Of a DNA stretch of 64,000 bases, positions 25,479-34,398 are shown in pieces; position 1 is the first letter of the stretch, and every line of letters begins with the position of its first letter. Made by a program: the position numbers and the translations under genes. Source of the stretch: Bog-159 sp963709155 (GTDB lineage: Bacteria; Acidobacteriota; Terriglobia; Bryobacterales; Bryobacteraceae); the NCBI GenBank assembly GCA_963709155.1, contig CAVPVD010000007.1, positions 248,001-312,000 of the forward strand. Direction: 5' to 3'. The notes beneath the pieces were generated by a model that was not told where the DNA came from, made no database searches, and saw only the letters and a program-made list of their open reading frames with translations.

Positions 25479-27686
25479 ATGACGGCTCTAGCGCGTTTGG
25501 CGCTGGCCTCGACCGGTGTGGCACTTGCGACCGGCGCCTGGGGCAGGGATCGGGTCACACTTTCCCTCGATGGTGAATGGTCGATCGAAGATAGCGTGGC
25601 GGCCGGCGCGATGCCGCGAGAGTGGCATCATCGCGTGCCGGTGCCCGGACTGGCGCACCTGGCGCAGCCGGGCTTCGCGGACGTCGACCAGTTCGACAGC
25701 AAAGAAGTGATCGCGAACCGCGTGAGCAAGGGAGTGCTCCCCGAGTCCGCGCGGATCGAAGGATCCGGCATCTCGCATCAGGAGCGCAACTACTTCTGGT
25801 ATTACAAAACCTTCCGCGCGGCGGAGCGGAGTCAGGTGGTCATCCTACGCATCGATAAGGCGCAGTTCGGCACCATGGTATGGCTGAACGGGCAGAAACT
25901 CGGAGAGCATGCCGGATGCTTTTCGGCGGGCTACTTCGATGTTACGCATGCCATTCACTGGGATGGCGAGAACCAACTGGCGGTACGCATCGGCGCACAT
26001 CCCGGCGTGCTTCCGGCCGGCTTTCCCACCGGCACCGACTTCGAAAAGAACCGCTGGACGCCCGGAATCTACGACAGCGTATCACTGCTGTTCAGCGATA
26101 ATCCGGTGATCGAGAGCGTGCAGGTGGCTCCGCACATCGCGGCGTCCGAGATTCTGGCGCAAACCAAACTGAAAAACTACGGCACGTCGCCGGTCCACGT
26201 CGTAATCACGCAAAACGTGCATGGATGGCAAGATGCGCGCCCGGTGAGCCATGCCGCTCCATTGCGCGTCGAACTGGCTCCCGGGGAGGAAAAGACGCTG
26301 ACCCAGACAGTCGCCGTACCCGCGGCGCAACTGTGGACGCCCGAGCATCCATTTCTGTATGTGCTCGAAACATCGTCGGGCGGCGACAGCACCGCCACGC
26401 GCTTTGGCATGCGCGAGTTCCGCTTCGACACGCCTACACGGCGTGCTTATCTGAACGGCCGCGTGTATTTCCTGCGCGGGTCGAATATCACCCTGCACCG
26501 GTTCTTCGAGGATCCGCTGTCGGGCGCGCTTCCCTGGAACGAAGCCTGGCTGCACAAGTTGCTCGTGGAGATTCCACGCCAAATGAACTGGAACGCCTTC
26601 CGCTTTTGCATCGGACCCGTGCCGCACCGGTGGCTGGAGATCGCGGACGAGGCCGGCCTGCTGATTCAGAACGAATTTCCGGTTTGGACCGGCGCGCCAG
26701 ACTGGTTCCACAATCGATACAAGCGAAGCTGGAACGTGGATGAAACCATCCGGCAATACGGGGAATGGATGCGCGATAACTGGAACCATCCGAGCGTGGC
26801 GATCTGGGACGCCAATAATGAGACCCTGGATTCCGTGTTCGCGGAGAAGATCATACCGGCGGTACGCGGTTTGGATCTTTCGGCGCGGCCCTGGGAGAAC
26901 AGCTACAACGCGGCGGTGGGGCCGGACGATCCCGTGGAGGATCATCCGTACCTGTTTCAAAAAGGCAGCGAGAAAGACGAGAAGCCTTTCGAGATTTCCG
27001 AGCTGGAAGGCATGTCCGGCAAGGATAGCGCGGGGAGCACGCCCACCGGCCATGCGCGAATCAATAACGAATACGGCTGGCTTTGGCTGCTGCGCGACGG
27101 CACTCCGACGGAGCTGACCGGCAAGGTATACGAGCACCTGCTGGGCGCCAGTGCCAAACCGCAAGACCGTCTGGCGCTGGATGCCTATCTGCTCGGAGGA
27201 CTGACCGAATTCTGGCGGGCCTACCGCAGCTATGCCGGCGTATTGCACTTTGTGTATCTGACGGCATGCTATCCGGGAGCTTATACCTGCGACAATTTCG
27301 CGGACGTGGCGGCGTTGAAGCTGGAACCGCACTTCGCGGACTACATGCGAGAAGCGTTCAAACCCCTGGGCGTTTATCTGAATTTCTGGCAACCCACGCT
27401 CGAATCGGGGTCTCGCCGGCGTGTCGCCATCATGCTGGTCAACGATGCATACGAAGCCGCCGAAGGAAAGCTGACGCTGACCCTGGAGCGAGCGGATGGT
27501 GTGCGGTTGGTGGACCGCGGAATCCCCTTTGCCGTGCCTGGCTTGGGACAACAGACATACGCGATCGAACTTCAGGTGCCGCAGGCCACCGGCCAGTGCA
27601 CGTTGAAGGCCGCCGCGTTGATCAATGGGCAGCGGGAACCGACCTTGAGCCGCCGGAATGTTGCCGTTCAGGGCAGCGCCTGGTGA
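25479..27686 (+). CDS. Glycoside hydrolase family 2 enzyme
   Basis: A 735-residue secreted glycosidase with a weak signal (LALASTGVALATGAWG). The N-terminal sugar-binding jelly roll (residues 50-200), an Ig-like domain and the TIM barrel follow in order. The acid/base Glu448 sits in WDANNETLD and the nucleophile Glu531 in INNEYGWLW, both in the family context. GH2 members include beta-galactosidases, mannosidases and glucuronidases; the sequence does not decide between them. It could work with the GH3 enzyme at 42937-45294 on plant or microbial polymers. Confidence 0.85.
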   Translation: MTALARLALASTGVALATGAWGRDRVTLSLDGEWSIEDSVAAGAMPREWHHRVPVPGLAHLAQPGFADVDQFDSKEVIANRVSKGVLPESARIEGSGISHQERNYFWYYKTFRAAERSQVVILRIDKAQFGTMVWLNGQKLGEHAGCFSAGYFDVTHAIHWDGENQLAVRIGAHPGVLPAGFPTGTDFEKNRWTPGIYDSVSLLFSDNPVIESVQVAPHIAASEILAQTKLKNYGTSPVHVVITQNVHGWQDARPVSHAAPLRVELAPGEEKTLTQTVAVPAAQLWTPEHPFLYVLETSSGGDSTATRFGMREFRFDTPTRRAYLNGRVYFLRGSNITLHRFFEDPLSGALPWNEAWLHKLLVEIPRQMNWNAFRFCIGPVPHRWLEIADEAGLLIQNEFPVWTGAPDWFHNRYKRSWNVDETIRQYGEWMRDNWNHPSVAIWDANNETLDSVFAEKIIPAVRGLDLSARPWENSYNAAVGPDDPVEDHPYLFQKGSEKDEKPFEISELEGMSGKDSAGSTPTGHARINNEYGWLWLLRDGTPTELTGKVYEHLLGASAKPQDRLALDAYLLGGLTEFWRAYRSYAGVLHFVYLTACYPGAYTCDNFADVAALKLEPHFADYMREAFKPLGVYLNFWQPTLESGSRRRVAIMLVNDAYEAAEGKLTLTLERADGVRLVDRGIPFAVPGLGQQTYAIELQVPQATGQCTLKAAALINGQREPTLSRRNVAVQGSAW

Positions 27687-27689
27687 TGG

Positions 27690-27884
27690 TTAGCTGGAGG
27701 CCTTCAGTGCGGCCGTGCTCAACGTGGAGTTGTTGGTGCTCCAGATCTTACTAACATTCGAGCCCGCCCCGACAAATAAGAGGGCGGATGCCAAAGCCAC
27801 GAAGGCCATCAGCAAAGTGTACTCGATGAGATCCTGACCGGAGTCTTCCGTCCAGACGCGCAGTATGCTTTCGACAAAAGCCAC
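27690..27884 (-). CDS. Flp-type pilin precursor
   Basis: A 64-residue prepilin. The short leader ends in Gly before QDLIEYTLLMAFVALASA, the Flp signature with Glu at position 5 of the mature protein after the cut, and a single hydrophobic helix. It would be processed by a TadV/prepilin peptidase and assembled by a Tad secretion system. No tad genes are in the window, so this is an isolated copy. It converges with the GH2 gene, 3 nt apart. Confidence 0.88.
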   Translation of the reverse strand: MAFVESILRVWTEDSGQDLIEYTLLMAFVALASALLFVGAGSNVSKIWSTNNSTLSTAALKASS

Positions 27885-27947
27885 GCTCCAGAGTATCGCA
27901 GCGGCCGGCGGAATGCACTGCTTTCATTAGTTAGTGCGACGCCGGCT

Positions 27948-28901
27948 TTATCGGGCAATGGATCCCGGATCGATGCCCGTAGCCAGATTGAAACCGCCGC
28001 CGACCGCACCCACCGCGGCAGTGCCGCGCGTGAGGCCGGTGAGCCGGCGTAGCCGGTACACCGCTTCGATGCCCGTGCAGTGCGCGCCCAATAGGTTTTG
28101 CAAGCCAAAATCCTTCAGTTTGGACGCCGTCCAGCTTAGCGTTTCATCGCTCGCCATATAAAGGTGAAAGCCGCCCAGCGCGGCGTATGTGGGGAGGGGC
28201 GCAATCTCGGACCGGGCATATTCCAGCGTATTCACGATGCCGGCGTGGCCGCAGCCGGAAATCACGACCAAGCCTTTGCCGGTCACGATGACGAGAGATT
28301 GGTCTTCGGGTAGATTATCTTCCGCGGTGTTTCCGTCGGCCAGGCGCAGCCTTTCGGTGGCATTCCAGTTTTTCTCCGGATATTTCCGCGGAACCGGGCC
28401 GGTCAGCCAGACGCCGGGGAAGATCTCGCGCGGCGCTTTGTAAACGATAAACTTCCCACCGGAAGCCTCATATTCGGGCCGCGCGGCGATCATGTGATTG
28501 GCTTCCGGCTCACCGGCCGCCGACCGGCTCAGGAAAATGCCGTCGCCCACGTGGGCGCGAGATAGGGCTGTGGCGTTGGACCGTTTGTACTCATGGCGCA
28601 GGGTCAGCAGACCCGCGGTGTGATCGAGGTGATGGTGCGACAGAATCACGTCCGGAACATTGGAGAGATCGATGTGCAGTTCGCGCGCGTTGCGCAATAC
28701 GGTGTCCGGGTGCGCGCCGGTATCGAATAGAATTCGGTGGCCATCCACAACCACCAACGCCGCGAAGCCCCATTCCCCGAAACCTTCGTCGGCCAACATG
28801 GTGGAGAGGATGCGGACATCGACCGAACTGGCCTGGTTTGCGGCGGAACAAACCGTCGCGACTCCGAGCAAAGTGGCGAGGACAGCGGACCGGCAGGACA
28901 T
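27948..28901 (-). CDS. Exported metallo-beta-lactamase-fold hydrolase
   Basis: A 317-residue protein with a signal peptide (SAVLATLLGVATVCSA). The metal site is ILSHHHLDHTAG (HxHxDH), with further ligands in VVISGCGHAGIVNTL and LLGAHCTG near the end. It resembles the branch annotated as dihydropterin-ribofuranosylaminobenzene phosphate synthase-like proteins. The start at 28901 was chosen because the signal peptide begins there; the frame is open upstream to 29087 through the neighbouring gene. It is divergent from the creatininase-like gene with only 34 nt between the starts. Confidence 0.82.
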   Translation of the reverse strand: MSCRSAVLATLLGVATVCSAANQASSVDVRILSTMLADEGFGEWGFAALVVVDGHRILFDTGAHPDTVLRNARELHIDLSNVPDVILSHHHLDHTAGLLTLRHEYKRSNATALSRAHVGDGIFLSRSAAGEPEANHMIAARPEYEASGGKFIVYKAPREIFPGVWLTGPVPRKYPEKNWNATERLRLADGNTAEDNLPEDQSLVIVTGKGLVVISGCGHAGIVNTLEYARSEIAPLPTYAALGGFHLYMASDETLSWTASKLKDFGLQNLLGAHCTGIEAVYRLRRLTGLTRGTAAVGAVGGGFNLATGIDPGSIAR

Positions 28902-28935
28902 AGACTGATAAATTAGCACAATCGGGGGAAGGCCT

Positions 28936-29733
28936 ATGTCGAGGAAATGGTGGATTGCCGGCTTGGCGGCCGGGCTCAGCTTCGGCCAGCAGCGCGGCAT
29001 CGTGCTGGCGGACTTAACTTGGGTAGAGGCGCAGAAGGCGCTGCGGCCGGAGACGGTGGTGGTGATTCCGATCGGCGCGGAAGCCAAAGAGCACGGGCCA
29101 CACCTGAAGCTGAAGACGGATCTTCTCGAAGCTGAATTTTACAAGCGGCAGATTCTGGCGCGCGCGGATGTGGTCGTCGCTCCGACCGTCAATTACAGCT
29201 ATTATCCGGCCTTTGTCGAGTATCCCGGCTCTACCACGCTGCGGCTGGAGACCGCGCGCGACATGCTGGTCGATATTTGCCGCTCGCTGGCTCGATTTGG
29301 TCCGAAGCGATTCTACGGGCTGAATACGGGCGTCTCGACGCTGCGGGCGCTCCAGACGGCCTCTGAAATACTGGCCGGTGACGGGATCCTGCTGCGATAT
29401 ACGAATGTGCTCGCAGTAAGCGCGGAAGCGGAAAGGCGCGTGCGGCAGGAAGAGGGCGGCACGCATGCGGACGAAATCGAAACGTCGTTGATGCTGTTTA
29501 TCGACCCGGCAAGCGTGGATATGAGCCAAGCCGTGAAAGATTACCATCCCGCCGACGGCGATCTCACGCGCGACCCGCATAAGCCAGGCGCGTATTCGGC
29601 AAGTGGGATCTATGGCGACGCAACCCTGGCCACACGCGCCAAGGGGGAGGCGGTGGCGCGCGCCACGGTCGCAGGCATCCTGCGGGACATAGATGCGCTA
29701 CGGAATGCCGCTGTGGATAAAGCGCACCGGTAA
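28936..29733 (+). CDS. Secreted creatininase-family amidohydrolase
   Basis: A 265-residue protein after a short signal peptide (WWIAGLAAGLSFGQ). Creatininase-fold metal ligands are visible in IGAEAKEHGPHLKLKTD and GGTHADEIETSLML. The family opens cyclic amides such as creatinine or formamides in the cytoplasm; exported copies like this are frequent in Acidobacteria but their substrate is not known. Its promoter must share the 34-nt gap with the divergent MBL-fold gene. Confidence 0.85.
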   Translation: MSRKWWIAGLAAGLSFGQQRGIVLADLTWVEAQKALRPETVVVIPIGAEAKEHGPHLKLKTDLLEAEFYKRQILARADVVVAPTVNYSYYPAFVEYPGSTTLRLETARDMLVDICRSLARFGPKRFYGLNTGVSTLRALQTASEILAGDGILLRYTNVLAVSAEAERRVRQEEGGTHADEIETSLMLFIDPASVDMSQAVKDYHPADGDLTRDPHKPGAYSASGIYGDATLATRAKGEAVARATVAGILRDIDALRNAAVDKAHR

Positions 29734-29751
29734 GGATCCGAAGGATTTCGT

Positions 29752-30228
29752 TTATTGCTTATCGAGAACGATGGTGATGTCGAAGGCGCCCTGGGGCGTC
29801 TCAACGTGATTGGCGATCGTGATCTCCTGCTTGTCGGACGACAGGGTCCAGGCCTCCTTCTGGACGATTTCCATGCCCTGCACTTCACGCTTGCTCGCAA
29901 TCAACAGGGTGTCGCCATCCCAGCGCGCGCTGCCCGTGAATTCCTGGCCGCGGATCACATTCTTACAATCCGCCCCATCCGTGGTGTATGCCAGATCCGT
30001 GACGATCTCGCGCTGCTGGCCGAACTGGGTAGTCCTGATTTTCAAGTGGGAATCGTGCTGGGTGATCTTGCGGGCCATCCGGTCGGGCGCCGGCAACGGA
30101 GCGAAGGTGCTCTTTTGGGGGTTCATCTTCCACTCGCCGGTAAAATTCGGTTGCGCGCATAACTGGTTGATGGCGCCCAACAGGATGGCGACCGGCAATA
30201 TCCGTAACGCGAATGTCTTGATCTGCAT
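29752..30228 (-). CDS. Exported lipocalin-like hypothetical protein
   Basis: A 158-residue protein with signal peptide (LRILPVAILLGAINQLCA) followed by FTGEWKMNPQKSTFAPLPAP, a repeatedly seen acidobacterial start, and alternating beta strands (EFTGSARWDGDTLLIASKRE) like a small beta-barrel. It converges with the creatininase-like gene, 18 nt apart. No function can be given. Confidence 0.65.
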   Translation of the reverse strand: MQIKTFALRILPVAILLGAINQLCAQPNFTGEWKMNPQKSTFAPLPAPDRMARKITQHDSHLKIRTTQFGQQREIVTDLAYTTDGADCKNVIRGQEFTGSARWDGDTLLIASKREVQGMEIVQKEAWTLSSDKQEITIANHVETPQGAFDITIVLDKQ

Positions 30229-30280
30229 CTTGGTGCTCCTTTAATCGACTGTAATGTTCTCTCGTAAAACCCGGATCGGA

Positions 30281-31267
30281 TCAGCGGGACCCCAGCGCGA
30301 TATGGAATTTGGGTCCGTAGGTGCCCTGCGACGAAATCACGTCCATGCATTGATACGGCCCGGTTCTTGCCAGCGCGCGCCGCTTGTTTTGAAAACGAAG
30401 ATGCGCCGGGTCCCAATCCTCTCCCGTCTCCGCCAGCAGATCGTAGACCCCAGGCGCGATGTGCCGGATGCAAACCCTGTTCTTCGCCTGAATGTAGACC
30501 ACCCGCAGAGACGCGGTCGTGTCCGACTCCACCAGCCTGGCAACGGCGTCCTGGTTGCTTGGATTCAAAATCCAGAGTTCGCTGCCACCGGACATATGGG
30601 TCCGCAGTAATTCGCTCCCGTTCTCCGGCCTGTCCGGAGTTACCGTAGCGGGGTCCGGACGGCGCGGCAGTTCGCGCGGGACTACGTCTTCGCCGTGCCC
30701 AATCTTCGGCAGCGACTTCCAGATGTCGCGTGCCTGGTCGCGGGCCCAACTCGATAATTCGTCGGCGGTGGCGGGCCGGTCGCCAAACGGACTCACAAAC
30801 CGCGAAGGCATCAAGATTCCCGGTGTGGAAGGGCCGCCTTGAGGCGTGAGAGATTCCAGGGTGGGCACCCGCAGCACGCCGAGCAGAAGGCTGCCGATCA
30901 CCAACGGCGCGAGACACACCAGGCCCAGCCATGCAGCCCGCAGGGTCCAGCCATAACGTAAATTCCAGGCAGGCCGATCGGGACCGCGAGAATGGGGAGT
31001 GGCATGGACGGGCGGAGCGGGTTCGGCAGGCTGCGGCTGAGGTGCTGGGTCCGGTGGGGGTTCACTGGAGAATTGCGAATTCTTGATCGCTAAGTAGGCT
31101 TCGTTAATCCGCTGAAGCTGCTGTTCGGCCCTGCGTTGCAACTCGGGGTCGGACTGAAATCGATCGGGGTGCCACACGCGCACGAGGTCTTTGTAGGCTT
31201 GCCGGGTGGCCTCGAACGAGGCGTCGGAGTCTACGCCTAACAGGCGAAAACATTCCGTGCGAGACAT
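30281..31267 (-). CDS. J-domain membrane protein
   Basis: A 328-residue protein. Residues 1-65 are a J domain with the HPD motif in VRVWHPDRF, which would stimulate an Hsp70 partner on the cytoplasmic side. A Pro-rich linker and one membrane segment (LGLVCLAPLVIGSLLLGVL) follow, then a periplasmic part of about 180 residues with a beta-rich end (VRVVYIQAKNRVCIRHIAPG). The start at 31267 follows GAGGCAGCC; the open frame further upstream is not family-like. DnaJ-like proteins with this layout recruit DnaK to membrane sites; the C-terminal part is not recognised. Confidence 0.8.
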   Translation of the reverse strand: MSRTECFRLLGVDSDASFEATRQAYKDLVRVWHPDRFQSDPELQRRAEQQLQRINEAYLAIKNSQFSSEPPPDPAPQPQPAEPAPPVHATPHSRGPDRPAWNLRYGWTLRAAWLGLVCLAPLVIGSLLLGVLRVPTLESLTPQGGPSTPGILMPSRFVSPFGDRPATADELSSWARDQARDIWKSLPKIGHGEDVVPRELPRRPDPATVTPDRPENGSELLRTHMSGGSELWILNPSNQDAVARLVESDTTASLRVVYIQAKNRVCIRHIAPGVYDLLAETGEDWDPAHLRFQNKRRALARTGPYQCMDVISSQGTYGPKFHIALGSR

Positions 31268-31530
31268 CCGGCTGCCTCGTTGATAGGTCCGGGAATGAGG
31301 TGGCTCGTGTGCAGTCGCTGACATAGAAGTTCGGACTTGCGATATGCGTCGGGTCCGCCGAAAGGAGCGGCTCCGCGACGGGCGCATCCTGGTACTGGCG
31401 GTGCGGGGCGAATTCGCGGCAGCCTTCGGCCCGATTCCACGTTTACAGTCTGGCATGAATTCCGTAGAAAGTAAGTGTTGTCCGAAGATAACAGGGCGGC
31501 AGAGTAGTGGTATGCTCAACAGTTCCCATA

Positions 31531-34152
31531 ATGGGTTCCGATACCCACCCCTGCGAAGGGTTCAGAGAACTTGATCCGCGGACGTTGTCCGCGCCCGATG
31601 CGCCCGCCCTGGTTCGTCCGGGCCAACGCATCCTGTCGTTTCTGCAATGCGCAGCGGCTGCCGCCGGCATTGCGCGGGGCCTTGAACAAGAGGGCGTCCA
31701 GCGCGGAGATCTGATCGCTTTGGCGATTCCAAACGCCGAGGATCTCTTGCTTGGATTTCTGGGTGTCTCCGGTATCGCGGCGGCCGCGCCGCTCGATTGT
31801 AAGCTGGCCGAAGCGGAATTGGTGGCTCGTCTGCTTCTGCTGAAACCGGGTGCGCTCCTCGCGCCGGCCGAGCCCGATCCCAAGCTGGTGCGGGCGGCCT
31901 ACGCCGCCGGGACGACACTGATGAGCATGCGATTCCGCATGCGATTCCCGAGCGATGGTGACTACCCGACGGAGATCGCCTTAATCCACCCGGGTGCGGC
32001 CGGGCGGCGGGTCGACGCGGAACTGGCCGCCGTGTTTCAAACTTCGGCCACTACAGGCGTCCCCAAACTTGCGCCGCTAACCCGCGGTAACCTCGACGCC
32101 ATGATTTTGAATGTGCAGCGCTCCTTCGGGCTGAGGCCGGACGATCGTTTGCTGTGCCTGATGCCGCTTCATCACCTTTCCGGTCTTCTGATGTGTCTGG
32201 CGCAATTGATGCGGGAAGGCATGGTCATCTGCGCCAATGCCTTCGATCCGGGCCGGTTCGGTGAATGGCTGGCGGCGTACCGGCCCACCTGGTATCTGGC
32301 AGGTCCCGCCATTCACCGCTCTATACTGCAAGTGGTCAAGGAACGGCCGGACGGATTCCGGCAAACCTCCCTGCGGTTCATCCGTTCCGGAAGCGCAGCG
32401 ATTCAGCCGGCTCTGGTCGAGGCCTTGGAAACCTCCCTGCGAGTGCCGGTGATCCACGGCTACGGTATGACGGAATCGGGAGTGATTACCAGCACGGGCA
32501 TTCATCGCGGCGCTCCCGGTTCGGTGGGCAAGAGCATCGGAGTGACCGTAGCCATCATGGCTCCCGATGGCAGCCTGTTGCGGCCCACCGCACAGGGCGA
32601 GATCGTATTGCGCGGCCCGGCGGTGATAAACGGGTACCTGGACGATCCGGCCGCCAACCAGAACGCCCTTCACAACGGCTGGTTTCGGACCGGCGATCTT
32701 GGGTGGCTCGATGCGGATGGAGAGCTATTCATCACCGGCAGGATCCGGGAGATCATCAACCGCGGAGGCGAGAAGATCCTCCCTCACGAAATCGACGTGG
32801 TGGCGGCCGAGCATCCGGCGGTGGAACAGGCGGCCGCGTTTGCGATCCCTCATCCCACTCTGGGGGAAGATATTGCCATGGCGATTGTCCTGCGCCCGGG
32901 GGTGGTGGCCGTTGAGTCCGAAATCAGAAACTACCTGGCCCTCCGCGTGGGACCGGCCAGTCTTCCCAGCCGTATTTTCTTTGTAGACGAGATTCCGGTT
33001 ACAGCTACGGGGAAGCCTCGCCGCCGGGAGTTGTCCCATCTTTTCGCGGGCGCGGCGGAGGATCGGCCTCTGCCCACTGGAAACTCGTTCCCGCCCGATG
33101 CGGCCGGCGATCGGTTGGAACAACGAATCGCTCGAATCTGGTCACGCGTCCTCGGAATTTCCACGCCGCCGCCCGAAAACGAAAGCTTCTTCGCGTTGGG
33201 CGGCGACTCTCTCGCACTGGCACAAATGCTGGCCATCATGGAGGCGGAGATGGGCGTGGATGCCCGCCGTCTAGCCGCGCCAGGCTTCCTGGCCGCACCC
33301 ACCATTGCGGCCTTAAGAGATGCCATCGTCGAGAACCAACTGGTCGCTAAACCTTCGTTCGCGCGTGCTGGAGTCGATGCGGTGGTATTACAGGAGCACG
33401 GTAAAGGGCCCCCGTTCTTTTGTTTACCGGGGGCGACCCTTGACGCATCGTATCTGCGTCCGTTGGCGCGGCTCGCCGGCGATGCGCAACCGTTCGTCGT
33501 TCTGCGTGACACCAACTGGGATGCGGCCCCCGACGCTCGCGCTTTCGAGGGCCTGGTGCAAAGATTTGTGGATTATATCCGGGACACGCAGTCGCGGCCT
33601 CTCGGTCCCATCGGCGGGCATTGCTTTGGCGGCATCCTGGCCTTTGAGTGCGCATGCCGTTTGGAAGCCCTCGGATGGCCTGTGCCCTCGGTGGTGTTGT
33701 TCGACACGGCGGTGCCGGGTTATTCCAAGCCCTTGCGGCAATGGATGCAGCACATCAAATGGGCGCCCCAACTCGCCCTTTCGCTGCGGCGGGGAACCCC
33801 GCGGACGGAAGAGCGTACCCGGTTGGCTTCCATGGCGGAGGCGGCCGCGGCGATGATGCGCAGCTACGTTCCGCGACCCTTCGGCGGTTCGGTTGTCAAT
33901 TTCATGGCTGCCGGCCAGCGCGTGAGTTCGCGCGTGCTACAGGATGCCCGACTGGGGTGGGGCGATTTCGCGAAACGCGGATTCAAGTCGTACAGGGTGC
34001 CCGGCAGCCATGACTCCATGTTTTCCGAGGAATACGTCGAGCCGCTGGCGCGTCTTCTGCGCGGAATCCTGCTGGATTCCCGGCAACAGCCGGTTGAGAA
34101 CTTTACGCGACAGCCGACTCAGGCGGGCCGTTTGAAGAACATCGTGTATTGA
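31531..34152 (+). CDS. NRPS-like enzyme: adenylation, carrier and thioesterase domains
   Basis: An 873-residue three-domain enzyme. The adenylation domain (about 10-510) has TSATTGVPK (A3), GYGMTESG (A5), WFRTGDLGWLDADGE (A7) and TGKPRRREL (A10). The carrier domain has FFALGGDSLAL with the phosphopantetheine Ser near residue 560. The thioesterase has GGHCFGGI in place of GxSxG, so its nucleophile would be Cys (33622-33624), with Asp in LFDTAVPG and His in PGSHDSMF. No condensation domain is present. It should activate a carboxylic acid, load it and release it by hydrolysis, dimerisation or transfer. The ATG at 31531 was preferred to the GTG at 31507. Confidence 0.88.
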   Translation: MGSDTHPCEGFRELDPRTLSAPDAPALVRPGQRILSFLQCAAAAAGIARGLEQEGVQRGDLIALAIPNAEDLLLGFLGVSGIAAAAPLDCKLAEAELVARLLLLKPGALLAPAEPDPKLVRAAYAAGTTLMSMRFRMRFPSDGDYPTEIALIHPGAAGRRVDAELAAVFQTSATTGVPKLAPLTRGNLDAMILNVQRSFGLRPDDRLLCLMPLHHLSGLLMCLAQLMREGMVICANAFDPGRFGEWLAAYRPTWYLAGPAIHRSILQVVKERPDGFRQTSLRFIRSGSAAIQPALVEALETSLRVPVIHGYGMTESGVITSTGIHRGAPGSVGKSIGVTVAIMAPDGSLLRPTAQGEIVLRGPAVINGYLDDPAANQNALHNGWFRTGDLGWLDADGELFITGRIREIINRGGEKILPHEIDVVAAEHPAVEQAAAFAIPHPTLGEDIAMAIVLRPGVVAVESEIRNYLALRVGPASLPSRIFFVDEIPVTATGKPRRRELSHLFAGAAEDRPLPTGNSFPPDAAGDRLEQRIARIWSRVLGISTPPPENESFFALGGDSLALAQMLAIMEAEMGVDARRLAAPGFLAAPTIAALRDAIVENQLVAKPSFARAGVDAVVLQEHGKGPPFFCLPGATLDASYLRPLARLAGDAQPFVVLRDTNWDAAPDARAFEGLVQRFVDYIRDTQSRPLGPIGGHCFGGILAFECACRLEALGWPVPSVVLFDTAVPGYSKPLRQWMQHIKWAPQLALSLRRGTPRTEERTRLASMAEAAAAMMRSYVPRPFGGSVVNFMAAGQRVSSRVLQDARLGWGDFAKRGFKSYRVPGSHDSMFSEEYVEPLARLLRGILLDSRQQPVENFTRQPTQAGRLKNIVY

Positions 34153-34307
34153 TCGAAAGCTTCTTCGTTTTCGTCCACCAGGGATTGACAGGTGACCGAG
34201 ACGAGTTCCCATCCATCCTGCCCCAATTCGTCCAGGTTCCTCTGAATCCCGTCAAGGTCTTCGTCGGTCTTGCAGATTGTATAGTTCCATTTCATAAGCA
34301 ATATCAT
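34119..34307 (-). CDS. Small DUF4177-like protein
   Basis: A 62-residue protein with the pattern KWNYTICKTDEDLDGIQRNL, LDELGQDGWELVSVT and FFKRPA. This matches the short DUF4177 type: a beta strand, an 'LN-LGxxGWELV' helix-turn and a final beta strand. The start may be 34307 or the ATG at 34295 (MKWNY). It converges with and overlaps the NRPS-like gene by 34 nt. Function unknown. Confidence 0.6.
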   Translation of the reverse strand: MILLMKWNYTICKTDEDLDGIQRNLDELGQDGWELVSVTCQSLVDENEEAFDQYTMFFKRPA

Positions 34308-34362
34308 GACAGAATCGGGTGCCGCGTGTGATTCGGTTTGCCACGCGGCCTAAGATCGCTCC

Positions 34363-34392
34363 TTGACATATATATTCTTTACGTGTCAGTAT
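34363..34392 (+). promoter_or_regulatory. Possible sigma-70 promoter of the large Cys-rich gene
   Basis: A perfect TTGACA at 34363-34368, followed after 18 bases by CAGTAT (34387-34392) as a weak -10. It lies just upstream of the ATG at 34399, so the transcript would have almost no leader. AT-rich DNA between the boxes contrasts with the GC-rich surroundings. Confidence 0.3.
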
Positions 34393-34398
34393 CTTCAA

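Noticed and set aside
26082..27551. 489-codon frame antisense to the GH2 gene
   Set aside because: Composition is Arg/His/Gln-rich shadow coding; the sense GH2 catalytic residues are intact.
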